From assembly GCA_030740295.1 (NCBI GenBank), contig JASLXP010001203.1:1-7619 (forward strand): a stretch of DNA of 7,619 nucleotides, written 5' to 3'. The first letter of the stretch is position 1. Every line of letters begins with the position of its first letter. The DNA comes from Planctomycetota bacterium (lineage in GTDB: Bacteria > Planctomycetota > PUPC01 > JACPCR01). Shown piece after piece: positions 7,346 to 7,619 of this stretch. Under the pieces are notes generated by a model. That model ran no database searches. It had not been told where the DNA came from and saw only the letters and a list, made by a program, of their open reading frames with translations. Both the position numbers and the translations under genes were made by a program.

Positions 7346-7550
7346 TCAGCCTTCGAACCGCGTGGCGGCTGCGCGTTTAACCAGGATTCTGTTGAATATT
7401 CCTTGCAGCGGATCCGCCATCTAATTATCTTCTTCCGCCCCAGTAGCGGCGACCTCGGCAACCCGCCCCAGATTACTGCTCAGTCACGGCCCATGTGGGC
7501 CCGACCTGACGGCTTCCTCGATGGCCTCATCCAGGTAACGCTAATGAAGC
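7346..7550. other. No recognisable intact gene; possible further coding debris on the minus strand
   Basis: All frames are broken by stops at short spacing or give low-complexity, unfamiliar peptides. Two short minus-strand stretches look mildly protein-like: LSSNLGRVAEVAATGAEEDN, ending at the TAG just before 7420, and RYLDEAIEEAVRSGPHGP near 7540-7485, bounded by stops. They could be pieces of one decayed gene or chance. No family is recognised and no regulatory site stands out. Confidence 0.3.
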
Positions 7551-7580
7551 GCCGCTGTCCTCACAATTGAGGACAGTGGC
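7551..7580. terminator. Terminator-like hairpin
   Basis: GCCGCTGTCCTC (7551-7562) pairs with GAGGACAGTGGC (7569-7580) over 12 bases with a single G-T wobble, closing a 6-base loop, ACAATT. On the plus strand it is followed by CTTTGTT, a short and interrupted T-rich tract; the minus-strand side reads GCTTCATT. It could end transcription in either direction, more likely rightward. No intact gene in the window reads into it, so it may belong to a gene beyond the right edge or be a stray small palindrome. Confidence 0.45.
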
Positions 7581-7619
7581 CTTTGTTACCAAGTATCTTT
7601 CGCTGCACTGTAATCAAGT

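Noticed and set aside
7168..7461. Minus-strand open frame of 97 codons overlapping the DCC-like fragment
   Set aside because: Within the overlap the alternative frame carries the coherent protein pattern, while this one is rich in Ser, Pro and Arg with no domain signature.

Overview
The window looks like chromosome from a member of the PVC superphylum, most likely a planctomycete. The strongest pointer is the 1286-residue protein at 1374-5234. It joins a degenerate SGNH-hydrolase domain, a dehydrogenase-like beta-propeller, a HEAT-repeat region and a CxxCH cytochrome c domain. This architecture is known as the PVC-type heme-binding protein (TIGR02604 plus TIGR02603 domains) and is essentially confined to Planctomycetes and Verrucomicrobia. 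A sulfatase and a DUF1080 protein beside it fit the same group. Genus and species cannot be read from the sequence.

Layout. From 1 to 1029 (+) lies the C-terminal part of an S1-type sulfatase whose catalytic N-terminus is outside the window. From 1030 to 1373 there is no gene; most of this gap is two tandem copies of a palindromic, REPIN/MITE-like repeat. From 1374 to 5950 (+) there are two genes overlapping by 4 bases (ATGA): the large propeller-cytochrome protein and a DUF1080 (3-keto-disaccharide hydrolase family) lipoprotein. From 5995 to 6924 (-), convergent with them, lies a calcineurin-fold metallophosphoesterase with two substituted active-site positions. From 6925 to 7619 there is no convincing intact gene. 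This stretch holds a possible promoter for the phosphoesterase, a decayed minus-strand fragment resembling the C-terminal half of a DCC-family (DUF393) protein, and a terminator-like hairpin near the right edge.

How the genes may work together (inference). Both members of the coupled pair carry export signals, so they should act outside the cytoplasm. The propeller-cytochrome protein could oxidise a sugar hydroxyl and pass electrons to its haem, and the DUF1080 partner could then cleave the resulting 3-keto-glycoside. The sulfatase upstream would remove sulfate esters from the same kind of glycan. The phosphoesterase faces the other way and shows no clear link to this pathway. No CRISPR array, phage module, tRNA or rRNA was seen.
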